From Nitrospirota bacterium (GTDB taxonomy: Bacteria; Nitrospirota; Thermodesulfovibrionia; UBA6902; BMS3Bbin08), in NCBI GenBank assembly GCA_030637135.1, contig DAOVVO010000001.1:1-49939 (forward strand): 49,939 nt of DNA. Direction: 5' to 3'. This document shows positions 26,735-36,393 of the stretch, piece after piece. The position numbers and the translations under genes are program-made. Each line of letters starts with the position of its first letter. The first letter of the stretch is position 1. The notes beneath the pieces were generated by a model, which had not been told where the DNA came from, made no database searches, and saw nothing but the letters and a program-made list of their open reading frames with translations.

Positions 26735-27613
26735 ATGGCTACGTTACGGGATATAAAAAAGAGAATAAAAGCTGTCCAAAATACACAGAAGATTACCAAA
26801 GCCATGAAAATGGTGGCTGCTGCTAAACTCAGGAAGGTCCAGACGAGAATGTTTGAACTGAGACCCTATGCTGAAAAGATGAATACCGTTCTTCTCGACC
26901 TTGCCAGGGGAGCTGAAAAAGATGTGCATCCTCTACTCGCTGCAAGACCGAGAAAAATCGTTGAAGTTGTCGTGATCAGTGCTGACAGAGGGCTCTGTGG
27001 CGCCTTTAATACCAATATCCTCAAGGCTGCTCAAGACCATATTAATCATCTCAAAAAAGAGGGTTTTAAGATAAGTATAAGCACTATAGGCAAAAAGAGC
27101 GTTGATTATTTTAAGAGAAGGGAATTTCCTGTGCGGAAACTCTGGACAGGGCTTTCAGGTAGCATAATTTTCACCGATGTCCAGGAGATTGCCAATAACA
27201 TAAAAGAGAATTATATAAATAGGACAATTGATGAGGTAACACTTATATATAACGAATTCAAGTCCATGATAGCGCAGAAGATTTCAATAGTGAAGCTTCT
27301 GCCTCTGGCTCCTATTGAGGAGGTGGAGGAGGAAAGCGCTCTGAAATCTATGGGTCCTCACTTTATCTATGAACCTTCCATGCAAGAGATTTTTAACAGG
27401 TTAATCCCAAAGAATGTAGATATCCAGATCTATAGGGCACTTCTTGAAAGTTCGGCAGCAGAAGAGGCTGCACGGATGAGTGCTATGGAAAATGCGACAC
27501 AGAATTGCGATGAGATGGTAGATAAACTCACATTACAATTTAATAAGGCACGGCAGGCTGGAATTACAAGAGAATTGATGGATATTGTAGGCGGTGTTGA
27601 AGCGTTAAAATAA
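26735..27613 (+). CDS. atpG: F1Fo ATP synthase subunit gamma
   Basis: Central rotor stalk, 292 residues. Canonical N-terminus MATLRDIKKRIKAVQNTQKITKAM, internal ISADRGLCGAFN, and C-terminal NKARQAGITRELMDIVGG. All in one frame; normal length. Confidence 0.97.
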   Translation: MATLRDIKKRIKAVQNTQKITKAMKMVAAAKLRKVQTRMFELRPYAEKMNTVLLDLARGAEKDVHPLLAARPRKIVEVVVISADRGLCGAFNTNILKAAQDHINHLKKEGFKISISTIGKKSVDYFKRREFPVRKLWTGLSGSIIFTDVQEIANNIKENYINRTIDEVTLIYNEFKSMIAQKISIVKLLPLAPIEEVEEESALKSMGPHFIYEPSMQEIFNRLIPKNVDIQIYRALLESSAAEEAARMSAMENATQNCDEMVDKLTLQFNKARQAGITRELMDIVGGVEALK

Positions 27614-27757
27614 AAATCAACAATAATAATTATGGGAAAACTTTAATAAAAAATATCGGAATGAGTCTTGTGAGGGGTCGATTCCGACTTTGTCGAGTGT
27701 CGTTCCGACCTAAATTTTAAGAATTGTATTTTTAATTTTTTCATGGGGGTATAGCTT

Positions 27758-29173
27758 ATGAATAAAGGAAGGGTTTCAGAAGTTATTGGAGCGGTAGTCG
27801 ATGTTGAGTTTGATAAAAAACTGCCCGAAATCTTAAATGCTATAACCGTTAATCATCCAGGTGATCCCGGAAAAGGCATTCCGCCAATTAAATTAACACT
27901 TGAGGTAGCAGCACATCTTGGAGAGAACAAACTCAGAACTGTGGCCATGGGAGCCACTGATGGCCTGGTAAGAGGGATGGAGGCTGTAGATACAGGAATG
28001 CCTATAACAGTTCCAGTCGGAAAGAATGTACTCGGGAGAATTATGAATGTTATCGGTGAAGGTGTTGATAAACTCGGCCCGATAGAATCAGAGCATAAAT
28101 TGCCGATACATAGAGAAGCACCTGAATTTGTTGAGCAAGAGGCAGTCACAGAGGTTTTTGAAACCGGCGTTAAAGTCTTTGATCTCCTTGTACCGTTTGT
28201 TAAGGGTGGTAAGATGGGTATGTTTGGAGGCGCTGGAGTTGGTAAGACCGTTGTTATCATGGAAATGATCCATAATATTGCAATGGTTCATGGCGGTGTC
28301 TCTGTGTTTGCAGGTGTTGGTGAAAGAACGAGGGAAGGGAATGACCTGTACCTTGAAATGAAAGAATCGGGTGTTCTCGAAAAGGCAGCGCTTATTTACG
28401 GTCAGATGAATGAACCTCCAGGAGCAAGGGTACGGGTTGCACTTACCGCCCTTACTGTTGCAGAGCACTTCAGGGATGAAGGTCAGGATGTTCTCATATT
28501 CATAGACAATATATTCAGATATACACTTGCAGGAGCTGAACTTTCTGCACTCCTTGGAAGGATGCCGTCGGCTGTTGGATATCAGCCAACGCTCGGTACT
28601 GATATGGGGATCCTTCAGGAGAGGATTACCACGACAAAGAAAGGTGCTATTACTTCGATGCAGGCAATTTATGTACCTGCTGACGACCTTACTGACCCTG
28701 CTGTCGCAACTGCATTCACACACCTCGATGGTACGGTCGTTTTAGCGAGACCAATTGCTGAGCTTGGAATCTACCCCGCTGTTGACCCCCTTGATTCAAC
28801 ATCGAGAATTCTTGACCCAAAGACACTGGGAGAAGAGCATTATAATGTTGCCAGGAGTGTTCAGATTATACTTCAGAAATATAAAGAGCTGCAGGATATT
28901 ATAGCCATTCTCGGGATGGAGGAACTCTCGGAAGATGATAAACTTACCGTTACACGTGCAAGAAAGATCCAGAGGTTTTTAAGTCAGCCATTCCATGTTG
29001 CAGAGACATTTACCGGAACACCTGGAAAATATGTCAAGGTCGCAGATACAATAAAAGGGTTCAAGGCAATTGTTGAGGGAAAATACGACGATATCCCTGA
29101 GCAGGCATTTTATATGGTTGGTTCGATCGAAGAAGTCGAGGAAAAAGCCAAAAAATTAGGCTGGAGCAGATAA
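27758..29173 (+). CDS. atpD: F1Fo ATP synthase subunit beta
   Basis: Catalytic subunit, 471 residues. P-loop GGAGVGKT at about 157-164, catalytic glutamate in GERTREGNDLY, and DELSEED-like segment before the helical C-terminus (EELSEDDKL). The 144-base gap before it holds a GTCGATTCCGAC / GTCGTTCCGAC pair. Confidence 0.98.
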   Translation: MNKGRVSEVIGAVVDVEFDKKLPEILNAITVNHPGDPGKGIPPIKLTLEVAAHLGENKLRTVAMGATDGLVRGMEAVDTGMPITVPVGKNVLGRIMNVIGEGVDKLGPIESEHKLPIHREAPEFVEQEAVTEVFETGVKVFDLLVPFVKGGKMGMFGGAGVGKTVVIMEMIHNIAMVHGGVSVFAGVGERTREGNDLYLEMKESGVLEKAALIYGQMNEPPGARVRVALTALTVAEHFRDEGQDVLIFIDNIFRYTLAGAELSALLGRMPSAVGYQPTLGTDMGILQERITTTKKGAITSMQAIYVPADDLTDPAVATAFTHLDGTVVLARPIAELGIYPAVDPLDSTSRILDPKTLGEEHYNVARSVQIILQKYKELQDIIAILGMEELSEDDKLTVTRARKIQRFLSQPFHVAETFTGTPGKYVKVADTIKGFKAIVEGKYDDIPEQAFYMVGSIEEVEEKAKKLGWSR

Positions 29174-29475
29174 AAATAAAATTATTCAGCCACTGACTTA
29201 CACAGATAAACACTGAAATAAATGAAGGGGTTTTATTGAAAGCATTGTAAATTGCTATTCCGAACGAAGTGAGGAATCTCGTTTTTAGAGATGGCTTTGC
29301 CTTCGGCTCGCAATGACAAACAGGGCTACTACTTACACCCTTTCGTAATTCGGGATAAATAAAATCTGTGAAACTCTGTGTGAATCTGTGGCAAATATAA
29401 GAAGAATATTTTAGTCAGTGTCCGCCCCTGCGGATTCGCCGAGGCGAAAAAGTTTGTGGCAAAAGGAATTATTAG
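29174..29475. repeat. Repeat-filled gap inside the ATP synthase operon
   Basis: About 300 bases between atpD and atpC without a gene. It contains a dispersed-type sequence ATTCCGAACGAAGTGAGGAATCTC...CTTCGGCTCGCAATGACA (about 29257-29320), two ACTCTGTGTGAATCTGTGGC-type stretches and GGATTCGCCGAGGCGAA at 29432-29448. Unusual position for such repeats, since the genes on both sides form one complex. Confidence 0.65.
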
Positions 29476-29886
29476 ATGGAAAATAAACTGAAATTAGAGA
29501 TAGTTACGCCCTACGGACTTGCTTTCAGTGAGGAGGTTGATGAAGTAGTTGCCTCAGGGAGTGAGGGCGAATTCGGTGTGTTGCCGGACCATATCCCGTT
29601 TTTTACAACTCTCAAGGTAGGCATGTTAATTTACAAGAAAGGCGCTGAAACCGGGTATTTCTTTGTCAACTGGGGATATGCTGAAATCGGACCGGATAAG
29701 ATCTTAGTCCTTGCAGATAGCGCGGAAAAGGCTGAGGATATTGATGTTGAAAGGGCTATTGAAGCCAAGAAGCGTGCTGAGGAAAGGCTTAAAAAAGCTG
29801 AAAAATTTGACCAGGCACGTTCAATAGCATCACTGGAACGAGCAATTTCAAGATCACAAGTAGCAGCGAAAACGCAGGTAAAATAA
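29476..29886 (+). CDS. atpC: F1Fo ATP synthase subunit epsilon
   Basis: Rotor/regulatory subunit of 136 residues. N-terminal barrel: KLEIVTPYGLAFSEEVDEVV with GEFGVLPDHIPF; C-terminal helical hairpin (AIEAKKRAEERLKKAE). ATG preceded by AAAGGA. Confidence 0.95.
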   Translation: MENKLKLEIVTPYGLAFSEEVDEVVASGSEGEFGVLPDHIPFFTTLKVGMLIYKKGAETGYFFVNWGYAEIGPDKILVLADSAEKAEDIDVERAIEAKKRAEERLKKAEKFDQARSIASLERAISRSQVAAKTQVK

Positions 29887-29913
29887 TCTTCTCAATCCCC
29901 TCTATAATCCTTC

Positions 29914-30591
29914 ATGATTACACTCTTAATATTTGACCTTGACGGTACGCTCCTCGATACGAGCAAGGATATTACAAATGCAGTAAATTACGCTATGGAA
30001 CCCTTTGGAGTGCAACCGCTCTCTATTGAAACCATCAAGTCAATGGTTGGCTCTGGTATATCAAATCTCATTGGGGAACTGATATCCCCTTATGTCGTTT
30101 CTCAAGATAATATTTCTTTTTTAAAAGTAAAAGAAGAAGCTGTAAAAAGGTTCCTTGAACATTATTCAGTTCATCTCCTCGATAACACAATTCCATATCC
30201 TGGGGTAAAAGATACCCTGTCAAAATTCGTTCATTACAAAAAAGCTGTGCTTTCGAACAAGAGAAAAGTCTTTTCAGAAAAAATCCTCCATGAACGTGGA
30301 CTTTCGACCTTCTTTGATGTCATTCTCGGTAGTGACAGCATGTCTGAGAGAAAACCTTCCCCGGTCCCCATATTTGAAGTTTTAAAGAAATTTCATGCTT
30401 CAAAAAGTGAAGCTGTTATAATCGGGGACAGCAATTTTGATATTGAGGCTGGCAAGGCAGCTGGCATTAAGACCATAGCCGTTACGTATGGATACCGGGG
30501 GAGGGAGGTTTTAAAAGAAGCTGATTTCATAATTGATACATTTGGAGAACTGTTACATTTACTACAAGAGATTAATAAAAATACAGGATAA
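29914..30591 (+). CDS. HAD hydrolase, phosphoglycolate phosphatase-like
   Basis: A 225-residue HAD phosphatase: motif I FDLDGTLLDT, motif II around AVLSNK, motif III K (SERKPSP) and motif IV GDSNFDIEAGKAAG. Closest to Gph/PpaX type enzymes, but substrate is inferred. It starts 28 bases after atpC and may be co-transcribed. Confidence 0.88.
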   Translation: MITLLIFDLDGTLLDTSKDITNAVNYAMEPFGVQPLSIETIKSMVGSGISNLIGELISPYVVSQDNISFLKVKEEAVKRFLEHYSVHLLDNTIPYPGVKDTLSKFVHYKKAVLSNKRKVFSEKILHERGLSTFFDVILGSDSMSERKPSPVPIFEVLKKFHASKSEAVIIGDSNFDIEAGKAAGIKTIAVTYGYRGREVLKEADFIIDTFGELLHLLQEINKNTG

Positions 30592-30713
30592 ATGTGAACC
30601 GATTCTGAATAACAAAATTCCTGATATCTATAGCAAAAAGCGATACTATAAATATATAATAGGCTCATATAATAAAGAAAGGTAAAGAGAGGATTTATGG
30701 GAGCTCAAGCATA

Positions 30714-31256
30714 ATGGATAGAGGTAAAAAGAAAATACGCACTAAATACTTCAGTCTTAAAGAACTGCGGATTTCTATTGCCCATATGGTTTTGTGGTCA
30801 CTTCTTGTTGTAGCTATTTTTACATATCTCGCCATGGAACTTGGCGACAAAATAGAACGCGGTCTTTTTTACTTTCTGATTGTTTTTTTTGGCTATGCAA
30901 TAATTGTGGTTATTTTACCAATGTTTTTTACCCATCGGTTTTTAGGTCCCTTTGAACGGTTAAAAACAGAGTTAAGGATCATACTATCAGGTGACTATCA
31001 CAGGCGATTGAGTGTAAGGAGCAAGGATGATTATTATATCAGGTCATTTCTCGTTGAAATTGACAAGGTATTAGATGAATTAGAAAAAATGTATCTTTTC
31101 AAGAAAGAGATTTGTGAAAAAATTGATTCAGAACTATCAGAGATAAAATCACTCCTCGAGAAGAAGGAAATTTCAGAGGAAGAACTGAGAGGAGCGGTTC
31201 TATCATTTCATAAAAAAGTTGCAGGTCTGTTGGAAGGGGATAGGACTCGACGATAG
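30714..31256 (+). CDS. Two-helix membrane protein with HAMP-like/coiled-coil C-terminus
   Basis: 180 residues: two membrane helices (about 23-43 and 55-75), then FLGPFERLKTELRIILSGDY, reminiscent of a HAMP segment, then a coiled coil to the end. No kinase, cyclase or methyl-accepting domain, so it is not a normal sensor; it may serve as an adaptor or scaffold. Converges with gyrA. Confidence 0.6.
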   Translation: MDRGKKKIRTKYFSLKELRISIAHMVLWSLLVVAIFTYLAMELGDKIERGLFYFLIVFFGYAIIVVILPMFFTHRFLGPFERLKTELRIILSGDYHRRLSVRSKDDYYIRSFLVEIDKVLDELEKMYLFKKEICEKIDSELSEIKSLLEKKEISEEELRGAVLSFHKKVAGLLEGDRTRR

Positions 31257-31285
31257 GCCAGATCTTCGGAATGATTTGGTTATAT

Positions 31286-33796
31286 TTAATCTTTCTTTGG
31301 AGAACTCCCCCCGTTTCCGTGCTCCTCTTCGTTTTCCTCTTTTTCAACCACCCTGGCTATACTTCCTACTTTATCGTCATTAGCAAGGTTTATAAGTCGT
31401 ACCCCTTGGGTGCTTCTGCCGATAATGGATATATTCGATGCCTTTATCCGTATTAATTTACCACTGCTCGCAATAATTATTATTTCATCATCACCTGTTA
31501 CTTGGAGAACCCCGATAACCTTGCCATTTTTAGGCGTTATCTTTATCGTGTATACCCCTTTACCTCCTCTACTCTGAAGCCTGTATTCTTTCCCTTTTGT
31601 TCTCTTTCCAAAACCTTTTTCGGTTACGGTTAAGAGTGTGGATTCCTCATCAAGGACATCTACTGAAACAACCTCGTCATCCTTCCGGAGTTTTATTCCC
31701 CTTACGCCATGTGCAACTCTCCCCATTTCCCTTACACCTTTTTCATTAAACCTTATTGAAAGTCCCTGTTGTGTGCTCAGATTGATATCTTTTTTACCGT
31801 TCGTTATCCTTACCCCGACAAGTTCATCGCCATAGTCGATTTTGATAGCAGCTATCCCTTTACTTCTGGGATTGCTGTAGGCTTTAAGAGAGGTTTTTTT
31901 GACCACCCCTTTTTTAGTCGCCATAAACAGGTAAAGGTCTTCTTTAAATTCTTTAATTGGGAAAACAGCGGTTATTTTTTCTCCTTGTGAAAAGTGGAGA
32001 AGATTAATGATTGCTTTGCCCTTCGCTGCTCTGCCAGTTTCAGGAATTTGATACACCTTAAGCCAGTAAAGACGTCCAAGATTTGTAAAGAAAAGCACAT
32101 GGTCATGAGTTGAAGCAAGAAACAGATCCTCTACAAAATCCTCTTCTCTTGTCTCCATACCGAGAAGCCCTTTTCCGCCTCTCCGTTGGCTTCTGTAAAG
32201 GGTTAGAGAATTTCTCTTGATATAGCCCTGGTGAGAAATGGTTATTACCATATCCTCCTCTGATATCAGATCCTCAATTGTTAGTTCTTTTGATTCACCA
32301 GTTATTTCTGTACGTCTTTTGTCAGCATATTTTTTCTTTATGTCCAGCAGGTCATCCTTTATGATATTATCCACAAGTGCAGGGGTTGCAAGAATTGTCC
32401 TGAGTCGTTCGATCTCCTTTATAGTGTCCTCGTAGTCCCTAACTATTTTTTCCCTTTCTAAACCGGTAAGCCTCTGGAGTTTCATATCAAGAATTGCCTG
32501 TGCCTGAATCTTTGTCAGAGGGAAATTCTTCATTAAGGCTCCCAGAGCTTCTTCAGGAGCTTTTGATTTACGTATTAAGGTAATGATCTTGTCAAGGTTA
32601 TCAAGAGCAATTTTTAGACCTTCAAGGATATGGGCCTTTTCTTCAGCTTTTCTGAGCTCAAACTGTGTTCTTCTAACAACAACATCACGCCTGTGCTGTA
32701 AAAAAAGAGAAAGCAGCTCAACAAGATTTAGAACCCGTGGCTGACCGTTGACAATTGCGAGCATGATAATGCCAAAAGTAGTCTCCAGAGCAGTATGTTT
32801 GTAGAGCTGGTTGAGGATTATATCTGGAATTTCACCTCGTTTGACTTCCAGGACAACCCTTATTCCTTCTCTGTCAGATTCATCTCTCAGGTCAGAGAGA
32901 CCTTCTACTTTTTTAGCTCGCACAAGCTCTGCAATCTTTTCAATAAGTCGCGCCTTATTTACCTGATACGGTAATTCTGTGATTATTATGCTCTGCCCTG
33001 TACCAGACGGTACAGGGCAGCGCCCTGCACCGTCTGGTACAGGGTGCTGAGCTTTTGCATGTTCTTCAAATGTTACCTTCGCCCTAATCTTTATAAGACC
33101 CCTGCCGCTGTTATAAGCATCAATGATTCCTTTTCTCCCATGAATGGTGCTTCCCGTGGGGAAATCAGGTCCTTTAATCTTTTTCATTAAGTCCTTAACA
33201 TGTGTTTCCGGCTTTTCTAACATCATCACAAGCCCATCAACGATTTCTCCGAGATTATGAGGAGGGATATTTGTTGCCATTCCTACTGCTATGCCGGTTG
33301 AACCGTTAATAATGAGATTAGGAATTTTTGCAGGGAGGACAACAGGTTCTTCTGTGGTTTCATCAAAATTTGGTACAAAATCAACAGTTTCTTTGTCAAT
33401 GTCTGTGAGTATTTCCTCTGCGAGTTTTGTAAGTCGAGCTTCTGTGTAACGGTATGCTGCAGCAGGGTCTCCATCAACAGAACCGAAATTGCCCTGACCG
33501 TCAACGAGAACATAGCGCATGTTAAAGTCCTGGGCAAGCCTTACGAGAGCTTCATATACTGCGGAATCTCCATGTGGGTGGTACTTCTTGAGTACTTCAC
33601 CTACAACCCCTGCACATTTAGAAAACTTTTTACCGGGCACTAACCCTTCTCTCAGCATTGCATATAATATCCTGCGTTGAACCGGTTTGAGGCCGTCTCT
33701 TACATCAGGTAATGCCCTCCCCACGATTACACTCATTGCATAATCGAGGTATGATGTTTTCATTTCTTCTTCAATATTTACAGCCAATCGTGCCAT
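31286..33796 (-). CDS. gyrA: DNA gyrase subunit A, with in-frame palindromic insertion
   Basis: Breakage-reunion subunit of 836 residues. The catalytic tyrosine is Y117 in YRYTEARL; the quinolone region HPHGDSAVYEALVR is wild type-like with S78. The GyrA box QRRGGKGLLGM distinguishes it from ParC. At about residues 251-267, just before SIIITELPYQVNKARL, it carries an additional peptide HPVPDGAGRCPVPSGTG coded by a nearly perfect 49-bp palindrome; relatives as I know them have only a few residues there. The frame is maintained on both sides. It follows gyrB by 75 bases. Confidence 0.97.
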   Translation of the reverse strand: MARLAVNIEEEMKTSYLDYAMSVIVGRALPDVRDGLKPVQRRILYAMLREGLVPGKKFSKCAGVVGEVLKKYHPHGDSAVYEALVRLAQDFNMRYVLVDGQGNFGSVDGDPAAAYRYTEARLTKLAEEILTDIDKETVDFVPNFDETTEEPVVLPAKIPNLIINGSTGIAVGMATNIPPHNLGEIVDGLVMMLEKPETHVKDLMKKIKGPDFPTGSTIHGRKGIIDAYNSGRGLIKIRAKVTFEEHAKAQHPVPDGAGRCPVPSGTGQSIIITELPYQVNKARLIEKIAELVRAKKVEGLSDLRDESDREGIRVVLEVKRGEIPDIILNQLYKHTALETTFGIIMLAIVNGQPRVLNLVELLSLFLQHRRDVVVRRTQFELRKAEEKAHILEGLKIALDNLDKIITLIRKSKAPEEALGALMKNFPLTKIQAQAILDMKLQRLTGLEREKIVRDYEDTIKEIERLRTILATPALVDNIIKDDLLDIKKKYADKRRTEITGESKELTIEDLISEEDMVITISHQGYIKRNSLTLYRSQRRGGKGLLGMETREEDFVEDLFLASTHDHVLFFTNLGRLYWLKVYQIPETGRAAKGKAIINLLHFSQGEKITAVFPIKEFKEDLYLFMATKKGVVKKTSLKAYSNPRSKGIAAIKIDYGDELVGVRITNGKKDINLSTQQGLSIRFNEKGVREMGRVAHGVRGIKLRKDDEVVSVDVLDEESTLLTVTEKGFGKRTKGKEYRLQSRGGKGVYTIKITPKNGKVIGVLQVTGDDEIIIIASSGKLIRIKASNISIIGRSTQGVRLINLANDDKVGSIARVVEKEENEEEHGNGGSSPKKD
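32996..33044. repeat. 49-bp palindrome inside gyrA
   Basis: Two 22-base arms (starting CCCTGTACCAGACGG and ending GTCTGGTACAGGG) around CAGCG, with one arm mismatch. Each arm is itself a short palindrome: CCCTGTACC...GGTACAGGG. It keeps the gyrA frame and encodes a Pro/Gly-rich loop, similar in style to Rickettsia palindromic elements. Confidence 0.85.
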
Positions 33797-33871
33797 TCAA
33801 TCTCCTTACTATGAATGAAAAGTGAGACAAAAAAAGATCTCGAGACTTTTTATCTTCTCAGTTCCCGGTTT

Positions 33872-36268
33872 TCAGATATCAAGATTCCTTGCTTCAAGAG
33901 CATGCAGCGCAATAAATTCTTTTCTCGGTTCTACGTTGTCTCCCATGAGGATACTGAAAATTTCGTCTGCTTTGACAGAATCTTCAACACTTACCTGCAG
34001 CAATATCCTTTTAGCTGGGTTCATTGTTGTCTCCCAGAGCTGATGCGGATTCATTTCGCCAAGCCCCTTATACCTCTGTATGTTTATGCCTTTTTTTGCA
34101 ATGGATAATATATAGTCAAATAATTCTCTTGAACTTTCAAAATTATGTTTGTAGTTGTTGTGTTTCACCTTATAAGGTGGGTGTCCAAGTCCTTTAAGTT
34201 CTGAGAAGAGATTTTTTAATTCCCTGAAGTCAGGGGATTTTAAAAACTCATCATCGATTGTTAATTTAACTCCATCTCGTTTTATCTCAATTCTGTAAGC
34301 TTGATGTTCTTCATCTTCGAGAAGTTCCTCAGATAAATCGGGGAATTCCTTCTTGAGTTTTTTTATAAGACTGCCGATGTCTTTCGTATTTTTTAGTAAG
34401 TCTTTATGTAAGTCATAGTGGAGAAGAGCCTTAATGACTGCCGTGTCCTTTTTTCTTTTAGCGAACCACTCAAGGAGTTTTTCGAATTTAGAGAGGCTCC
34501 TTATATAGGGGATTATGGCTTTTCCACTTAATAGTTCCCCATTACTGATTTCGATCTCATCCGCAGCAAGTTCAAAAAGCATATCTTCAAGCTTGATTTG
34601 ATTTTGTATGTATCGTTCTGATTTGCCTTTTTTTACCTTAAAAAGGGGCGGCTGCGCAATAAAAAGGTACCCATGTTCAATAATCTGCGGCATCTGTCTG
34701 AAGAAAAAGGTAAGGAGAAGGGTCCTTATATGTGCACCGTCCACGTCGGCGTCAGTCATTATGATGATTTTGTGATACCTGGCCTTCGTTATATCAAAAT
34801 CTTCTGTCCCAATTCCGGTACCAAGGGCTGTTATCAATATCTTTATTTCGTCAGAATTTAACATCTTGTCAAACCGTGCTTTTTCGACATTCAGAATTTT
34901 CCCTTTTAATGGTAAAATTGCTTGAAAATGTCTGTCTCTTCCCTGTTTTGCAGAACCCCCTGCAGAATCACCCTCAACGATAAAGAGTTCGCTCGAGGTG
35001 GGATCTTTTTCCGTACAGTCAGCAAGTTTGCCTGGAAGCCCGGTGTCTTCAAGTGCCCCTTTTCTTCTTGTGAGCTCTCTGGCTTTTCGTGCCGCATCTC
35101 GAGCCCTTCCTGCCTGAATTGCTTTTTCAATTATTTTCCGTGCTACCGAAGGGGTCTGTTCAAGGTACGTTCCGAGCGTATCATTAACCACTGATTCAAC
35201 AATGCCCTTCATCTCACTGTTGCCAAGTTTCGTTTTTGTTTGTCCTTCAAATTGGGGATTAGGTAGTTTTACACTGATGACCGCAACAAGTCCTTCCCTG
35301 ATGTCATCGCCTGACATTGCATCCTTGGAATTCTTGATTAAACCGGATGATGTCCCATAGCTGTTTGCTGTTCTTGTAAGCGCAGATTTAAATCCGATAA
35401 GGTGTGTTCCGCCTTCTTTGGTATTGATATTGTTTGCAAAAGAAAACAGAGTTTCAGAATATCCGTCATTATATTGGATGGCGACTTCAACTGTTATACC
35501 GTCTTTTTCTTTCGTTACATAAATGGGTTTTGGATGTAGAGGCTTTTTATTTTTGTTAAGGTGTTCGACAAAAGATATGATACCCCCTTCATACAGAAAG
35601 GTTTCCTCTTTATTAACCCTTTCGTCTATAATTCTGATGCACAGCCCTTTGTTTAAAAAGGCAAGTTCCCTGAATCTATTAGATAGAGTGTCATAATTAA
35701 ATTCAGATACCTCGAATATTTCCATATCTGGCTTGAATGTTATTTTTGTACCCCTGCTCTTGGTCTTGCCGACGCGTGTGAGAGGCCCTGCAGGTACACC
35801 TCTTTTGAAATGCTGTTCCCAGACTGCGCCGTTTTGTTTTATTTCAAGATCAAGCCATTCAGAGAGAGCATTGACTACCGAGACACCAACACCGTGTAAT
35901 CCACCGGATATCCTATATGCCTTGCTTTCAAACTTGCCTCCCGCATGAAGCTCTGTGAGGGCTATTTCAGCAGCTGTCCTTTTTTTAGAGACACCTGGAT
36001 GCGGTCCTGTTTGAATTCCCCTTCCGTTGTCAATAATGGTGATGCTGCCTTCCATATGGATTGTGACATCAATCTTATCACAGAAACCAGCAAGTGCCTC
36101 GTCAACACTATTATCGACTACCTCATAAACAAGGTGATGGAGTCCTTCGAAGCTTGTACTTCCTATGTACATAGCTGGCCTTTTTCTCACAGCCTCACGC
36201 CCTTTAAGGACTTTTATATCTTCTGCACCATAGGTTTCTTCTTTTATGTTTGTTGATTCTTCTTTCAT
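33872..36268 (-). CDS. gyrB: DNA gyrase subunit B
   Basis: ATPase subunit, 798 residues. GHKL ATPase motifs (EVVDNSVDEALAG, DNGRGI, GLHGVGVSVVNALS), TOPRIM motifs EGDSAGGSAKQGRDR and DADVDGAHI, and C-terminal QRYKGLGEMNP are intact. Located between gyrA and dnaN; recF is absent from the usual dnaN-recF-gyrB position. Confidence 0.97.
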   Translation of the reverse strand: MKEESTNIKEETYGAEDIKVLKGREAVRKRPAMYIGSTSFEGLHHLVYEVVDNSVDEALAGFCDKIDVTIHMEGSITIIDNGRGIQTGPHPGVSKKRTAAEIALTELHAGGKFESKAYRISGGLHGVGVSVVNALSEWLDLEIKQNGAVWEQHFKRGVPAGPLTRVGKTKSRGTKITFKPDMEIFEVSEFNYDTLSNRFRELAFLNKGLCIRIIDERVNKEETFLYEGGIISFVEHLNKNKKPLHPKPIYVTKEKDGITVEVAIQYNDGYSETLFSFANNINTKEGGTHLIGFKSALTRTANSYGTSSGLIKNSKDAMSGDDIREGLVAVISVKLPNPQFEGQTKTKLGNSEMKGIVESVVNDTLGTYLEQTPSVARKIIEKAIQAGRARDAARKARELTRRKGALEDTGLPGKLADCTEKDPTSSELFIVEGDSAGGSAKQGRDRHFQAILPLKGKILNVEKARFDKMLNSDEIKILITALGTGIGTEDFDITKARYHKIIIMTDADVDGAHIRTLLLTFFFRQMPQIIEHGYLFIAQPPLFKVKKGKSERYIQNQIKLEDMLFELAADEIEISNGELLSGKAIIPYIRSLSKFEKLLEWFAKRKKDTAVIKALLHYDLHKDLLKNTKDIGSLIKKLKKEFPDLSEELLEDEEHQAYRIEIKRDGVKLTIDDEFLKSPDFRELKNLFSELKGLGHPPYKVKHNNYKHNFESSRELFDYILSIAKKGINIQRYKGLGEMNPHQLWETTMNPAKRILLQVSVEDSVKADEIFSILMGDNVEPRKEFIALHALEARNLDI

Positions 36269-36393
36269 TTCCTACCTTTTTTTAAAAATGAGAAATAGAA
36301 ACTGTTGTGAAATAATGAATAAACATTTGAGAGGCAGAAAGTACATAACTTTTAATTTTCTATTTCTCTCCCCTTTCATATTTTTTTATTTTG

